A stretch of DNA of 64,000 nt from Planctomycetota bacterium (GTDB lineage Bacteria; Planctomycetota; B15-G4): positions 124,001 to 188,000 of the forward strand of contig JAJDEP010000005.1 of the NCBI GenBank assembly GCA_029259715.1. Direction: 5' to 3'. Under the pieces are notes generated by a model, which saw nothing but the letters and a program-made list of their open reading frames with translations, did no database searches and was not told where the DNA came from. Positions 26,088 to 34,733 of this stretch are shown here, one piece after another (position 1 is the stretch's first letter; each line of letters begins with the position of its first letter). The position numbers were made by a program, and so were the translations under genes.

Positions 26088-26330
26088 CGCTCATGCAGCA
26101 GACCGGGTCGGAGCCCATCAATTTCGCTGCGAAGAGTCGAGCATGTGCTCTTGTTCCTCTCCGATGTGCTCTTCCAAGTTGCCGATGTCAGCGGTCGTGC
26201 GAATCGTGCGCTCGCGCCGGGCGGGAGCGAGCTGATGCATGGCAAGGACGACGATGGGAATGTTGGGGAGCCCGCACGTGCTTTGATTCAGGATCCGGTG
26301 GGGGCGCACCTCTCGCTGGTGCAGGGATGA
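26088..26330 (+). pseudogene. Mosaic of ppc and VOC gene fragments
   Basis: Four separate pieces of two neighbouring genes are joined here. Bases 26088-26134 match the start of ppc (28679 onward; GTCGGAGCCCATC, then TTCGCTGCGAAG). Bases 26133-26174 match an internal ppc piece near 29331-29372 (GTGCTCTT-TCTCTCCGATGTG). Bases 26175-26258 match the VOC gene near 24739-24823 (GGGCGGGAGCGAGCTGATGC). Bases 26258-26330 match its 3' end near 25228-25294. Junctions fall at short shared words such as GACGACGGG. The last two pieces read in one frame (VLLFLSDVLFQVADVSG, then GGSELMHGKDDDGN), while the ppc start piece is out of frame. No functional product is expected. No intact gene is present between 26085 and 26420. 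Confidence 0.75.
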
Positions 26331-26343
26331 TGAACGGGCAGCG

Positions 26344-26409
26344 GCCTCACAAGGCGGTGCAACGGACAGCGCGTTTCGCGCACCGCAGGCGGACAACAGG
26401 GCGTTAGCC
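26344..26409 (+). other. attC-like site with one good core
   Basis: Left core GCCTCAC (one base off GCCTAAC) and right core GTTAGCC (26403-26409) enclose a palindrome in which GCGGTGC pairs with GCACCGC. The length of 66 bp and the fold match attC. The same left half occurs at 25308. Confidence 0.6.
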
Positions 26410-26420
26410 GGGCAAGGAGA

Positions 26421-26774
26421 ATGATGACCCACGGCGGCATCGACAAAGGGCCATGCCCGCAATTCGCAAGGCTCTCCTATCGGCGCAAGTGCATCCGCGC
26501 AGCCTGGGCAGGTTCTTGCGGCTTGGCGCTGCTCACTTTCGGGCTCGCAAACATCATGCCGCCGGCCCCTCGGTGGTTGTGGGCCGTACCCGCAGCATTC
26601 TTCGCGGGGGTCGTGATTCAATGTGCGCACTACTTCTTGCAGTGGCGGAAGCAGGGACACAATCGCGCGTCGCCTGGCAACTCGCGACAGCCGACCGGCT
26701 CCGGAGCGCGGGTGTCTGATGGAGAAGATTACCGGCCCGACTCAAGAGCATTGCGCCGTGAGGATGGAGAGTGA
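26421..26774 (+). CDS. Small membrane protein, probable old cassette gene, 117 aa
   Basis: Two membrane segments are visible (AAWAGSCGLALLTFGLAN; WLWAVPAAFFAGVVIQCAHYF). The C-terminal residues (GNSRQPTGSGARVSD) are translated from a decayed attC, just as cassette 3 of the live array ends in NNSLQPTGLRPASD. The start ATG ATG ACC lies 12-15 bases after the GTTAGCC core, with GGAGAA before it. The final stop overlaps the GTG of the next gene by four bases. No family is recognised. Confidence 0.6.
   Translation: MMTHGGIDKGPCPQFARLSYRRKCIRAAWAGSCGLALLTFGLANIMPPAPRWLWAVPAAFFAGVVIQCAHYFLQWRKQGHNRASPGNSRQPTGSGARVSDGEDYRPDSRALRREDGE
26672..26733 (+). other. attC-like remnant read through by a gene
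   Basis: GCCTGGC, then AACTCGCGACAGCCGACCGG, then GTGTCTGATGGAGAAGATTACC parallels the live attC sites (GCCTAAC ... GTCTGATCGAGAAGACCGTTAGGC). Both cores are mutated. Confidence 0.55.
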
Positions 26775-27193
26775 AAGAGCCTGTCGCAGTGAGCCCCGAC
26801 GAATACGTGACCGCCCTCGACGGGTGGCGGCGTGAGTGCGTTGAGCAGCTGCGGAAGGCGGTGCGATCCCAGCCTCGCCTCGACGAGGCGATCAAGTGGG
26901 GCCACCTGGTCTACGCTCATGCCGGCCCCGTGCTCTTGATCCGAGCCGAGGCCTCCAGAGTCCTGTTCGGCTTTTGGCGCGGCCAACGGCTCTTGGAGAT
27001 CGAGCCCCGGCTCAAGGCCACCGGGAAGTACGAGATGGCGACGCTCGAACTCCGCGAGGGCGACTCCTTGAAGGCAGCCATCGCGCGGAAGCTCGCGCAG
27101 GAAGCGGTCGCGTTGAACGAGCGGTTGGGGGATCCAAGGGACGCCGCCAAGCCGGCTGCGAAAGCTCGGCGGGAGGCCAAGCGCCGCAAGTAG
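26771..27193 (+). CDS. DUF1801-family protein, 140 aa
   Basis: The motif [27 protein letters not shown] and a following strand [19 protein letters not shown] are typical of DUF1801 proteins, whose role is not established. The tail is Lys/Arg/Ala-rich ([15 protein letters not shown]), possibly nucleic-acid binding. GTG 26771 overlaps the preceding stop by four bases. An attC-like structure with a perfect R'' begins four bases after the stop, so it may be a former cassette gene. A paralogue lies at 36740. Confidence 0.8.
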   Translation: MKEPVAVSPDEYVTALDGWRRECVEQLRKAVRSQPRLDEAIKWGHLVYAHAGPVLLIRAEASRVLFGFWRGQRLLEIEPRLKATGKYEMATLELREGDSLKAAIARKLAQEAVALNERLGDPRDAAKPAAKARREAKRRK

Positions 27194-27196
27194 GCG

Positions 27197-27276
27197 GCTC
27201 AACACGCCGCGGCAGCGGACCGGTCGGTGTGCGCAGACCGTCCGGTTCCCGCAGGGCCATTGCGCCGCTGCCCGAG
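27197..27276 (+). other. attC-like site with intact R'' core
   Basis: GCTCAAC (27197-27203) is a perfect RYYYAAC core. The inside folds: CGGACCGGTC pairs with GACCGTCCG with one unpaired base, the kind of extrahelical base that orients attC recombination. The right core is lost (ATTGCGC). Confidence 0.45.
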
Positions 27277-27297
27277 GCGCGTCAAGATCCCTGCGTC

Positions 27298-28362
27298 ATG
27301 CAGTTCCAGGACTACTACAAGGTGCTGGGGGTCGAGCGCGGGGCGTCGCAGGACGACATCCGCAAGGCCTACCGCAAGCTGGCCCTCAAGTGGCATCCCG
27401 ATCGCCACAAGGGGGACGAGCGCGAGCAGGCCGAGGCGCGCTTCAAGCAGATCAGCGAGGCCAACGAGGTGCTCTCGGACGCCGAGTCGCGACGGAAGTA
27501 CGACACCCTCGGCGAGCACTGGAAGCACGGCCAGGAATACTCGGCGCCCGGCGGCGGCCCGGCCGGGGCCGGCGGGGCGCGCCCGATGACGCCCGAGGAA
27601 TTCGAGCAGATGTTCGGCGGGCAATTCTCCGAGTTCTTCACCCGCAACTTCGGCAGCGACTTCGAGCGTGACGTCCGCGGCCAGCCCGGCGCGGGGCGCC
27701 ACCCCCGGTACCGTCACCGGGGCGCGGACGTCCGGGCCGAGCTCTCGCTGCGCGTCGGCGAGGCCTTGGCCGGCGGGCGGCAACGCTTCGAGATCCCGGC
27801 CTCGACGGCTTGCCCGCGCTGCGGTGGCGTGGGCTCGGTGGGCCGGCACGTGTGTCCCACCTGCATCGGCGTGGGCACCGTGCGCGAGCAGAAGACCGTG
27901 GACGTCACGATCCCGAAGGACGTACACGACGGCCTGACCCTGCGACTGCGCGGCCTGGGCGAGCCGGGTGACGAGGGCGGCGAGGACGGCGATCTGCTCC
28001 TGACCGTCCGGCTCCAGTCTGATGCCAAACACCGGCTGCTGGGCCGCGACGTCGAGGTCGACCTGCCCGTGGCGCCCTGGGAAGCGGTCTTTGGCGCCGC
28101 GGTCGAGATGCAGACGCCCGATGGGCCGGTGACCGTCACGCTCGCGGCGGACACCCGTGCCGGCGCCCGCTTGCGGCTGCGTGGCAAGGGCCTGGCCGAC
28201 GGTCGGGGGGGCCGCGGCGACCTGCTGGCCGTAGTGCGGCTGACCCTGCCCGAGACCCTCAGCGAGCGTCAGCGCGAGCTGCTCCGCGAGCTGGCCGGCG
28301 CCGAGGGCAGCCAGGTGAAGTCGGGCGTGCGCGGAGACGTGGGTGGAGGAACATCGCCATGA
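27298..28362 (+). CDS. cbpA: DnaJ/CbpA-type co-chaperone, 354 aa
   Basis: The J-domain is at residues 1-70 with the HPD motif in [10 protein letters not shown] and a start [26 protein letters not shown] Gly-rich linker with FGGQFSEFF follows, then the two C-terminal beta domains ([41 protein letters not shown]). Between them are only two Cys motifs (CPRCGG, CPTCIG), half of the four in a true DnaJ and two more than in CbpA. It stimulates DnaK. The downstream CbpM gene overlaps by four bases, which supports the CbpA assignment. Confidence 0.9.
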   Translation: MQFQDYYKVLGVERGASQDDIRKAYRKLALKWHPDRHKGDEREQAEARFKQISEANEVLSDAESRRKYDTLGEHWKHGQEYSAPGGGPAGAGGARPMTPEEFEQMFGGQFSEFFTRNFGSDFERDVRGQPGAGRHPRYRHRGADVRAELSLRVGEALAGGRQRFEIPASTACPRCGGVGSVGRHVCPTCIGVGTVREQKTVDVTIPKDVHDGLTLRLRGLGEPGDEGGEDGDLLLTVRLQSDAKHRLLGRDVEVDLPVAPWEAVFGAAVEMQTPDGPVTVTLAADTRAGARLRLRGKGLADGRGGRGDLLAVVRLTLPETLSERQRELLRELAGAEGSQVKSGVRGDVGGGTSP

Positions 28363-28619
28363 GCACCGGCCATCACCCTGCCAGCCGTGGAGACCGGTAC
28401 CTGACCCTGACCGTCGTGGCCGAGTGCTACGAGGTCGAGCTGCGCTGGGTGCGCGACGTCTACGACTTCGGCCTGCTGGGCGAGGGCCGTCTCGAGCACG
28501 GCGAGCTCGCCATCTCCACCGTCATGCTCGAGCGGGTGGCGGTCATCCGTCGGCTCCAGTTGCAGTTGGGGATCAACCTGCCGGGTGTGGCGCTGCAACT
28601 CGAAGAGCTCGGACTCTGA
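28359..28619 (+). CDS. cbpM: CbpM-like chaperone modulator (MerR-type helix-turn-helix)
   Basis: The 86-aa protein starts with a short lead, then [24 protein letters not shown], a MerR-like winged-helix core, and a helix [27 protein letters not shown]. CbpM binds the J-domain of CbpA and blocks its action. Adjacency with cbpA and the ATGA overlap are exactly the Escherichia coli arrangement. Confidence 0.85.
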   Translation: MSTGHHPASRGDRYLTLTVVAECYEVELRWVRDVYDFGLLGEGRLEHGELAISTVMLERVAVIRRLQLQLGINLPGVALQLEELGL

Positions 28620-28678
28620 GGAGTGCCCGCCCGACGCATCTGGCGCAGCACTCCCCGCCCAGTGCACGATGACGCGCC

Positions 28679-31408
28679 ATGAGCCACTCGCAGATCAGGT
28701 CGGAGCCCATCCACTTCGCTGCGAAGGACCGTCCGCTGCGGCGCGATGTCGGTTGGCTCGGAGCCCTGCTCGGCGAGCTGTTGCGTGAGCTCGCGCCCGA
28801 GGGGCTGTACGCGACCGTCGAGGCGGCGCGGGTCGCGGCGCGGCGTCGCCGCAAGGGCGATGCCGAGGCCGGCTCGGAGCTCGCGGCGCTGCTGCAGGAG
28901 TTGACGACTGAGCGGGCGCTCGAGGTGGTGCGCGCCTTCAGTGCCTACTTCGGCGTGGTCAACACCGCCGAGCAGGTGCATCGGATGCGCCGGCGCATCG
29001 ACTATCAGCGCACGCACACGACCCAGCCCGCGAGCCTGCGCGCGTCCATCGAGGAGCTCCACCGGCGGGGCACGAGTCTCGCTGAGCTGCAGGCTGCGCT
29101 GGCCTCCGTCGTCGTCGAGCCCGTCTTCACCGCCCACCCCACCGAGACCGTGCGGCGCACCCTGTTGAAGAAGGAGCAGCGCCTGGCGCGTCAGCTCGTC
29201 GCACGCTTCCTGAAGGACTCCCTCGATCCGGGTGCGCTCAAGACCATCGAGGACGGCATCGCGCTCGAGATCGCGTCGGCGTGGCAGACCGAGGAGCAGC
29301 TGCCGGGACGCCCGACGGTGGGTGAGGAGGTCGAGCACGTGCTCTTCTTTCTCTCCGATGTGCTCTTCCGGGTCGTCCCGGCGGTCCACGACGAACTGGA
29401 GCAGGTCATCGCCGAGGTCTACGGCGAAGACATCCGCATCGACCGGCCCCTCGTGCGCTTTGCGTCGTGGGTCGGCGGCGACATGGACGGCAACCCGAAC
29501 GTCGGCGCCGACACCATGCGCCGCGCCCTCGCCCGGCACCTCGAGATGGCGCTGCGTCGTTACCGGGAGGAGCTGCGCAAGCTGCACGAGCACCTCTCCC
29601 ACTCGACGACGCGGGTCACGATCGATTCGGAGGTCCTCGACCGGATCGTCGACTACCGCGCGCGCTTCGCGGAGGCCTTCGACGAGGTCCCGGGGCGCTA
29701 CGGCGAGATGCCCTACCGCCAACTGCTGTGGCTCATGACCGCTCGGCTCGAGCGCAAGGGACTCGGCGCGGCCGGTGGCTATGGACCGCCCGAGGAGTTT
29801 CGTGCGGACCTCGCGCTCATCGCGGACAGCCTCGCGAGGTCGGGCGGCTCGCGCTCCGGACTCGCCCTCGTCGAGCGCACGCTGCGCCGGGTCGACGCCT
29901 TCGGCTTCCATCTGGCCGCCCTCGATGTGCGCCAGGATGCCGAGACCCACCGGCGGGTCGTGGGCGAGCTGCTCGGGGACCAGGGATTCTCGGCGCGTGC
30001 TCCGGCAGAACGCACTGCGCTCATAGCGGACGCTCTGCGCGCCGGTGAGACGCGGGCCCTTGCAGCGCCCAGCGAGGAGACCGCCAAGTCGCTGGAGGTC
30101 TTCCGTGCCTTCGCGGAAGCGCAGGAGCACTACGGTTCCCGCGCCCTCGGCCCGTACATCATCTCCATGGCCCAGGGTCCCGACGACGCCCTCGCCGTCC
30201 TGCTCCTGGCCCGCGCCGGCGGGTGCGTCGCCGAGGATGGGAGCGTGCCGCTCGACATCGCGCCTCTGTTCGAGACCGTCGACGACCTCGCGGCCGGCCC
30301 TGATGTGCTGCGCGCGCTGTCCACCGACGCGACCTACGCCGCGCACCTCGCCGCCCGCGGCCGGCGCCAGGTGGTCATGCTGGGCTACTCGGACAGCAAC
30401 AAGGACGGCGGGATCGCCGCGTCGCGGGTGGCCCTCGATCGGGCCCAGGAGCGACTGGTCGCCACGGCGCAGGAGCTCGGGCTCGAACTGACCCTGTTCC
30501 ACGGACGCGGCGGCTCCATCAGCCGGGGCGGTTCGAAGCCGCGGGCCGGGATCCTGGCCACGCCGCCCGGCGCCCTCAACGGATACGCGCGGGCCACCGA
30601 GCAGGGCGAGATCATCGGCGCCAAGTTCGGGCTGCGCGGCATCGCGTCCCGGACTCTGGAGGTCACGCTGGGCGCGCTGCTCGAACGGACGGCGGGCGGT
30701 GATCCGGCGCGCGCGGCAAGTGCGGAGCAACGCGCCATCGCCGACACGCTGAGCCATGCCAGTCGCGAGCACTACCGCGCGCTGGTCCACGACGACGCGG
30801 ACTTCACCGCGCTGTTCCAGGGCATGACGCCCATCGACGTGATCGAGCGCCTGCAGATCGGCTCGCGTCCGGCGCGGCGCCGCAGCATGCGCGGCGTCCA
30901 GGACCTGCGCGCGATCCCGTGGGTCTTCGCCTGGACCCAATCGCGGGCCGTCTTCCCGGGCTGGTTCGGAGTGGGGACAGGCCTCGAAGCGGCCATCAAG
31001 CGTCACGGGCTCGCGGCCGTCCGCGACGCGGCGCGCCATTGGCCGTTCCTCGCCACCTTCCTCGCGGACGTCGAGATGGTGCTGGCCAAGAGCGACATGG
31101 ACATCGCGGCCCGCTATGGCGAGTTGGCGGGCGCTGTGGGCGCGCGCCTGTTTCCCACGCTGCGCGCAGAGCACGAGCGTTCCATCGAGGCGATCCTGCA
31201 CGTCGTCGAGGCCGATGAGCTGCTCGCCCGCGACCCGACACTCCAACGCTCCATCCGCCTGCGCAACCCGTACATCGACCCCATGAGCTTCGTCCAGATC
31301 GATCTCCTCGCGCGCTGGCGCCAGGGCGATCGGCAGGATCAGGAGCTCGAACGCGTCCTGGCCCAGACCGTCCGGGGCATCGCGCGCGGGCTGAGCAACA
31401 CGGGCTGA
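28679..31408 (+). CDS. ppc: Phosphoenolpyruvate carboxylase
   Basis: The 909-aa enzyme converts phosphoenolpyruvate and bicarbonate to oxaloacetate, refilling the citric acid cycle. All active-site motifs are present: VFTAHPTETVRRTLLKK (catalytic His), GYSDSNKDGG, FHGRGGSISRGG, and the C-terminal RNPYIDPMSFVQIDLLARWR ending in GIARGLSNTG. Start ATG 28679 gives the usual N-terminus with HFAAKDRPLRRDVGWLGALLG. Pieces of its first half reappear in the mosaic at 26088-26174. The stop is followed by a small tandem duplication (GGGCTGAGCAACAC twice, with a third partial unit). Confidence 0.97.
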   Translation: MSHSQIRSEPIHFAAKDRPLRRDVGWLGALLGELLRELAPEGLYATVEAARVAARRRRKGDAEAGSELAALLQELTTERALEVVRAFSAYFGVVNTAEQVHRMRRRIDYQRTHTTQPASLRASIEELHRRGTSLAELQAALASVVVEPVFTAHPTETVRRTLLKKEQRLARQLVARFLKDSLDPGALKTIEDGIALEIASAWQTEEQLPGRPTVGEEVEHVLFFLSDVLFRVVPAVHDELEQVIAEVYGEDIRIDRPLVRFASWVGGDMDGNPNVGADTMRRALARHLEMALRRYREELRKLHEHLSHSTTRVTIDSEVLDRIVDYRARFAEAFDEVPGRYGEMPYRQLLWLMTARLERKGLGAAGGYGPPEEFRADLALIADSLARSGGSRSGLALVERTLRRVDAFGFHLAALDVRQDAETHRRVVGELLGDQGFSARAPAERTALIADALRAGETRALAAPSEETAKSLEVFRAFAEAQEHYGSRALGPYIISMAQGPDDALAVLLLARAGGCVAEDGSVPLDIAPLFETVDDLAAGPDVLRALSTDATYAAHLAARGRRQVVMLGYSDSNKDGGIAASRVALDRAQERLVATAQELGLELTLFHGRGGSISRGGSKPRAGILATPPGALNGYARATEQGEIIGAKFGLRGIASRTLEVTLGALLERTAGGDPARAASAEQRAIADTLSHASREHYRALVHDDADFTALFQGMTPIDVIERLQIGSRPARRRSMRGVQDLRAIPWVFAWTQSRAVFPGWFGVGTGLEAAIKRHGLAAVRDAARHWPFLATFLADVEMVLAKSDMDIAARYGELAGAVGARLFPTLRAEHERSIEAILHVVEADELLARDPTLQRSIRLRNPYIDPMSFVQIDLLARWRQGDRQDQELERVLAQTVRGIARGLSNTG

Positions 31409-31491
31409 GCAACACGGGGTGAGAGCTGACTTTGACGATGGGGGCTCTGCTGCTCGGCGTCCTGGCGTACTCTTGGATCAGGACCGATGAC

Positions 31492-31530
31492 GGCTGGTGA
31501 CTCGCGGCAGCGGCCGGTGCTGGCGTGACT
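31492..31530 (+). other. attC-like half-site remnant
   Basis: CTCGCGGCAGCGGCCGGTGC followed by TGGCG matches CTCGCTACAGCCGACCGGCG and following bases of attC 6 at almost every position. No cores remain. It lies in the 195-base gap between ppc and the methyltransferase gene, where nothing else was found. Confidence 0.45.
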
Positions 31531-31603
31531 GCCCCTCAGCGAAGAGTTCGGGAGGAGATCCGTGCCTGCGGGGCACGCAGGGGAACAAGAGGGGGAGGTT
31601 CAA

Positions 31604-32410
31604 GTGGGGGAAACCGTCAGTGGATTCCAACTCGAGGGCACGGGCCCCGAGGCCTACGAGCGCTACATGGTGCCCATCCACTGCACCGCCCTCGCGGAGG
31701 ACCTGCTCGACCGGGTGCGGCTCGGGCTGCGCGAGCGGGTCTTGGATGTCGCGTGCGGGACCGGTGTCGTCTCGCGCCATGCGGCCCGGCGCGTCGGACC
31801 CCTCGGGCATGTGACCGGAGTCGAGCTGAACCCCGCCATGCTCGAGGTCGCCCGGCATGCCGCGGCCTACTTCGACCAGGTCGAGTTCCTTGAGGGCAGC
31901 GCCCTCGAGTTGCCCGTACCCGACGCGCAGTTCGACGTCGTGGTGTGCCAGCAGGCGCTCATGTTCTTTCCCGATCGGGAATTGGCGGTGCGGGAGATGT
32001 TCCGAGCGCTGAAGCCCGGCGGACGCGTCGGCCTGGGCGTGTTCCGGACGCCGGAATTCGTTCCGTCGTTCGCCTGCCTGATCAAGGCTCTGGAGAAGCA
32101 CGTGGGCCCGGCCGCCGCGGACTTCATGCGGGCCCCCTTCGTCATGGAGAGCGTTGCCCAGATGCGCGGGCTGTTCGAGCAGGCGGGGTTCTCGGAGATC
32201 GAGGTGGCCATTCGTGTCGGCACGTTGCGGTACCCGTCCATCGAACATTTGGTGCGCTACGAGACACTGAACATGTCGGAGCCCGAGATCCACACGCCGC
32301 GGATGCAGGCGGCGCTCACGCGCGAGATGGAAACCCTGGCCGAGGCCAACGTGGACGACTTCGGCGCCGTGTTCCCGGTCCAGCAGTTCGTCGTCGTTGC
32401 GAAGCGCTGA
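31604..32410 (+). CDS. Class I SAM-dependent methyltransferase (UbiE-like)
   Basis: The motif order is VLDVACGTGVVSRHAARRVG (SAM loop), VTGVELNPAMLEVARHAA, VEFLEGSALELPVPDAQFDVVVCQQALMFFPD and MFRALKPGGRVGLGVF. This is the UbiE/COQ5-like small-molecule group; the substrate is unknown. GTG 31604 is chosen because GGGAGG precedes it by about six bases; GTG 31562 would add 14 residues. The gene is monocistronic, 88 bases from the convergent regulator gene. Confidence 0.88.
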   Translation: MGETVSGFQLEGTGPEAYERYMVPIHCTALAEDLLDRVRLGLRERVLDVACGTGVVSRHAARRVGPLGHVTGVELNPAMLEVARHAAAYFDQVEFLEGSALELPVPDAQFDVVVCQQALMFFPDRELAVREMFRALKPGGRVGLGVFRTPEFVPSFACLIKALEKHVGPAAADFMRAPFVMESVAQMRGLFEQAGFSEIEVAIRVGTLRYPSIEHLVRYETLNMSEPEIHTPRMQAALTREMETLAEANVDDFGAVFPVQQFVVVAKR

Positions 32411-32497
32411 TCCGGAAGCGTCGCCAGGGGGGCCGCGTCGCCAACGGGGTGGAGGAGACGCAGCGGACCTCGTGCAGGCTCTCCTCGAGGCCGCCGG

Positions 32498-33274
32498 CTA
32501 GGTGTCCGGCGGACGCGTCGTCCCGCTGCCGAGGTCCTCGCCGCGGTCCCGGCCCGCGATGATCCCCTGCGCGATGGCGTAGCGCGTGAGCCCGGCGACG
32601 TCGTGGATGTCGAGTTTGTCCATCACGCGCTGGCGGTGCTTCTCGACCGTCTTGATGCTGATGCCGAGTTCGATGGCGGACTGCTTGTTGGCCCGGCCCT
32701 CGGCGATCAACTGGAGCACCTCCATCTCGCGCGAGGTGAGCTGACGGGTGGCGGGTGGACGGGGCGGGTTGGACCGCGTCCGTCGGCCGCGACCGGAGCC
32801 ATCATCGTCGCCCTGGGCCGACAGCAACTGGAACCAGACGCCGCTCGCCATCGCCATGCGGATCGCTGCCGCGAGCGCGGCCATGGACGATTCCTTGTGC
32901 ACGTAGCCGGAGGCCCCGAGTTCCCGGGTGCGTACGATGTACTCCTCGTCGCCGTGGGCCGAGACGATGATGATGCACACGTCCGGGAAGGCGTGATGGA
33001 TCTGGCGCGTGGCCTCGATCCCGTTCAGCGTGGACATGGCGATGTCCATGAGAACGACGTCGGGGTGAAGGGTCTCGACCAGTGTCAGCGCCTGCCGCCC
33101 GTCCTGCGCCTCGCCGACCACGACGAAGTCGCGCTCCGACTCCAGCAGGGAGCGGAGGCCCCGGCGGAACAGCGTGTGATCGTCCGCGATGAGGATCGAG
33201 ATCTTCGGTGACAGCGATTCGGCGTTTTTGCCGCGCGACCGCTGCTTCGATCGACTTGCCCTACGCTCAGTCAC
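32498..33274 (-). CDS. NarL/LuxR-family response regulator
   Basis: The receiver domain is ILIADDHTLFRRGLRSLLES with acidic pocket D31/D32 and phospho-acceptor D77 in VVLMDIAM. The DNA-binding LuxR helix-turn-helix is LTSREMEVLQLIAEGRANKQ and IAIELGISIKTVEKHRQRVMDKL-like, near residues 190-240. A basic, disordered N-terminal stretch of about 24 residues is unusual. GTG 33274 lies inside the end of the kinase gene (8-nt overlap), so kinase and regulator are made together. The regulated genes are unknown; the diguanylate cyclase further upstream is one candidate. Confidence 0.92.
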   Translation of the reverse strand: MTERRASRSKQRSRGKNAESLSPKISILIADDHTLFRRGLRSLLESERDFVVVGEAQDGRQALTLVETLHPDVVLMDIAMSTLNGIEATRQIHHAFPDVCIIIVSAHGDEEYIVRTRELGASGYVHKESSMAALAAAIRMAMASGVWFQLLSAQGDDDGSGRGRRTRSNPPRPPATRQLTSREMEVLQLIAEGRANKQSAIELGISIKTVEKHRQRVMDKLDIHDVAGLTRYAIAQGIIAGRDRGEDLGSGTTRPPDT

Positions 33275-34421
33275 GACTACTTGATTGTATGGGGACTTCG
33301 GCGCGCACCGTGGTGCCACGACCCGGCGACGAGCGGAGCGTGAAGCTGCCACCGACCATCTCGAGTCGCTCGCGCATCACCAGCAAACCCAGGTGGCGCT
33401 TGGGCGCGGCGGTCTCGAGTTTCTTCGCATCAAAGCCACGGCCATCATCCTTGATCTCGAGCCGGAGGGCGCTCGGCAGCGACCGGAGCGTCAGGCGCAC
33501 GGATTTCGCCTGCGCGTGCCGGTGAACGTTGGACAGCGCCCCTTGGGCGACGCGGAAGAGGGTCGTCCGCTCGTCATCGCCGAGTGCTCCGATGTCGGCG
33601 TCGGACTTGACGGAAACCTTCACGCCGACACGTTCGGTGAAGTCCTTGGCGTACGAGCGCAGGGCCATGACGAGCCCGAGATCATCGAGCAGCGCCGGCC
33701 GCAGTTCCCAGGCGAATTGGTGCACGGCCTTCAGGGATCGGGCGACGAGACGCTGGGTGACCGCCACGGCGTCCGAGAGGGCGCGCGAGTGGACAGTCGC
33801 ATCGTTTTCGAGCGCCGCGAGGCCCACGTTGATCGCGCTCAAAGCCTGGCCGATGGCATCGTGGAGGTCGCGACTGATCGCCAGGCGCTCCTTCTCCTGC
33901 ACCGTGATGATCCGGTGGGTCATGCGCCGCAGTCGCAGCTCCACGCCGCGCGAGTGCTTTTTCAGGTCGCGCAGTTCGCTCCCGCTCGTTCGCAGGTCGG
34001 CGCGCACGGCCTTGAGCTTGTCGGCGTCTCGATCAAAGCGGGTCCGCAGGTCGGCCAACTCGCGCGTGCGACGCGCCAGTTGGGTGGTGAGCGTCTTCGC
34101 TTCGGCGCGAGCCTCATCGGCACCGCCGCGTTCGCTCTGGATCGGGGTGATCACATCCCTGAAGAACATCCGCGAGCGCGCCGCAGCCGCGGATCGACGC
34201 TTGGCCGTCGGTCGCGTGGGCGGTTTCATGTCCGCCGTCGCCCGATCATGCATCTGAGCAAGGGTCAGGGTCTCGATGCCCAGGTCCCGGGCCCGGCGAC
34301 CGATGCGGGCTCCGGTGCTCTGAGCGCTCGTCGCCTGCATGTGCTTCGTCAGCGCAAGGCGATACGAACGCTCGAACGCGACAAAAGTCGGTCCGCTTTG
34401 GCGGCTCTTGATTGGTTTCAT
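33267..34421 (-). CDS. Cytosolic NarX/DegS-type sensor histidine kinase
   Basis: The 384-aa kinase has no membrane segment. The N-terminal region (FVAFERSYRLALTKHMQ; ARDLGIETLTLAQMHDRAT) resembles the helical dimer domain of RsbU-type proteins. A long coiled coil (about 100-185) leads to the HisKA_3 motif EKERLAISRDLHDAIGQALS and the ATPase domain (LRLEIKDDGRGFD; HLGLLVMRERLEMVGG). It would sense an internal or partner signal and phosphorylate the overlapping regulator. ATG 34421 is preferred; one at 34469 would add 16 residues. Confidence 0.9.
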   Translation of the reverse strand: MKPIKSRQSGPTFVAFERSYRLALTKHMQATSAQSTGARIGRRARDLGIETLTLAQMHDRATADMKPPTRPTAKRRSAAAARSRMFFRDVITPIQSERGGADEARAEAKTLTTQLARRTRELADLRTRFDRDADKLKAVRADLRTSGSELRDLKKHSRGVELRLRRMTHRIITVQEKERLAISRDLHDAIGQALSAINVGLAALENDATVHSRALSDAVAVTQRLVARSLKAVHQFAWELRPALLDDLGLVMALRSYAKDFTERVGVKVSVKSDADIGALGDDERTTLFRVAQGALSNVHRHAQAKSVRLTLRSLPSALRLEIKDDGRGFDAKKLETAAPKRHLGLLVMRERLEMVGGSFTLRSSPGRGTTVRAEVPIQSSSRD

Positions 34422-34733
34422 CGTGTGCGCCTCATCGAAGCAGGGCTTGGCGAAGAGGCGAATGCGCATGATCGCATGTCCGGCGCCTTGAAGTCGCCCT
34501 TCGTGGCCACATGAGCGGAATCGTTGCGTCAGCGTGCACGCAGCCGGCGCTCATCGCGGCGCACGAAGGCGGTAGGGTTTCGCCCCATGGTGGTGCTGCA
34601 CAAGGCGCCCCTAGGGTGCGGGCCCTCGCGTGCGCCCTTCGAAAGGGCCACCGACTTCGCCAAGGGGCGGCGTCAGCATGCGCCTCGACAAGCCCCCGCG
34701 CCTGCTGCGCCCTCCGTCCCGGAGTCTTCGATC
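34422..34733. other. 312-base intergenic region without a supported gene
   Basis: This is the divergent region between the kinase gene and the DUF3185 gene. It holds an inverted repeat GGCCCT (34621-34626) / AGGGCC (34644-34649). Open frames across it lack start signals and conserved content. Promoters for both flanking genes should lie here, but no clear boxes are visible. Confidence 0.5.

Larger units (their letters stand above)
24456..27276 (+). mobile_element. Probable relic of a second integron cassette array
   Basis: Four small genes on the plus strand are each followed or preceded by attC-like remnants: 25308-25372, 25448-25519, 26344-26409, 26672-26733 and 27197-27276. Some keep one good core (GTTAGCC at 26403, GCTCAAC at 27197), the others are decayed. 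Interiors match either the CAACTCGC-ACAGCCG type of the live array at 12-15 kb or a second CTCACAAGGCGGTGCA type. There is no integrase here. The pattern suggests cassettes inserted long ago, or displaced copies of the array, now fixed in the chromosome. Confidence 0.5.
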
